Assembly: GCA_945860265.1 (NCBI GenBank)
Contig: CAMAQF010000012.1
Coordinates: 1-64,000, forward strand
Source: Emticicia agri
GTDB taxonomy: Bacteria; Bacteroidota; Bacteroidia; Cytophagales; Spirosomataceae
Reading direction: 5' to 3'
DNA length: 64,000 bases
The notes under the pieces are model-generated. The model was not told where the DNA came from. It searched no databases and saw only the letters and a list, made by a program, of their open reading frames with translations. The stretch's first letter is position 1. Every line of letters starts with the position of its first letter. This document shows positions 63,659-64,000 of the stretch, in pieces. The translations under genes and the position numbers were made by a program.

Positions 63659-64000
63659 ATGGCTCTTGAACAAACATGGCGATGGTTTGGCCCAAATGAC
63701 CCCGTAAGTTTATACGATGTTCGACAAGCTGGGGCAACTGGCATTGTTTCGGCACTTCACCATATTCCAAACGGTCAGGTTTGGACAAAAGCAGAAATTC
63801 AAGCCCGTAAATCTCAGATCGAGAGCAGCGGTTTGGTTTGGTCGGTCGTAGAAAGTGTGCCTGTGCATGAAGATATCAAAAAGGCTTCTGGGAAATATAA
63901 GCAATACATCGAAAACTACAAAGAAAGCCTTGTAAACTTGGCCGAATGTGGTATTGATACTGTTTGCTACAATTTCATGCCGATTTTGGATTGGACTCGT
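63659..64000 (+). CDS. uxuA: Mannonate dehydratase, N-terminal part (runs off window)
   Basis: The first 114 codons from ATG 63659 read [20 protein letters not shown], then [22 protein letters not shown], then [15 protein letters not shown] and [22 protein letters not shown], a near-textbook UxuA N-terminus. The enzyme dehydrates D-mannonate to 2-keto-3-deoxygluconate, the cytoplasmic step of glucuronate use. The window ends before the rest of the gene. It could handle uronates released by the lyase/GH88 system 33 kb upstream, but no direct link is shown. Confidence 0.95.
   Translation, partial: MALEQTWRWFGPNDPVSLYDVRQAGATGIVSALHHIPNGQVWTKAEIQARKSQIESSGLVWSVVESVPVHEDIKKASGKYKQYIENYKESLVNLAECGIDTVCYNFMPILDWTR

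Overview
The window looks like part of the chromosome of an aerobic, AT-rich Bacteroidota, most likely Cytophagia (Emticicia/Arcicella/Spirosomataceae-like; this placement is inferred from gene content). The supporting signs are SusC/SusD, a FecI-type sigma factor with a FecR anti-sigma factor, type IX secretion (T9SS) tail-like sequences, promoters of the TTG / TAnnTTTG type, and an aerobic-type formylglycine-generating enzyme.

Region 1 (1-3355, + strand) holds four secreted proteins of unknown function, two of them paralogues. Region 2 (3356-4039) is a decayed stretch with a 26-bp perfect inverted repeat, the first 18 codons of a resolvase-like gene and a broken fragment that may come from a DNA-modification gene.

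Region 3 (4040-30883, all - strand) is the main feature: an 18-gene polysaccharide utilisation locus. In transcription order it has an ECF sigma factor, FecR, SusC with an STN signalling domain, SusD, a sulfatase, a PL6 lyase, a membrane-anchored formylglycine-generating enzyme, a sulfatase, a two-domain PL6 lyase, a sulfatase, a Tat-signal sugar isomerase-like protein, a sulfatase, a DUF4861 protein, a GH88/105 unsaturated uronyl hydrolase, an alginate-lyase-fold (PF05426) lyase, two sulfatases and a second PF05426 lyase. Six sulfatases, four lyases and one unsaturated-uronyl hydrolase, with no hexosaminidase, fucosidase or rhamnosidase, point to a sulfated, uronate-rich acidic polysaccharide (a glycosaminoglycan-like or sulfated polyuronan substrate) rather than plain alginate. 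Lyases would cut the chain, sulfatases activated by the locus's own maturation enzyme would desulfate it, SusCD would import fragments, and GH88 would remove the unsaturated end sugar.

Region 4 (31585-33672) is a small TetR-controlled operon: TetR, two SRPBCC proteins and a DUF1330 gene carrying three in-frame stops. Region 5 (34159-42107) has a DUF1080 protein, an AEC transporter, a penicillin-acylase-family hydrolase, a flavin amine oxidase, LhgO and a small lipoprotein. Region 6 (42248-50938) resembles a surface-glycan assembly cluster: a sugar-nucleotide epimerase, a coiled-coil protein with in-frame 21-bp repeats, a GT2 glycosyltransferase, two large polytopic proteins resembling GT-C enzymes, and a secreted glycosidase-like protein with a T9SS-like tail.

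Region 7 (50987-61751) contains membrane and envelope genes, an amidohydrolase, lon and a GH3/beta-lactamase fusion that carries an in-frame palindromic insert. Region 8 (61752-64000) has a dead transposase gene, two tandem tRNA-Val(UAC) genes with a partial upstream duplication, and the start of uxuA (mannonate dehydratase), a cytoplasmic step of uronate catabolism that could serve the PUL.
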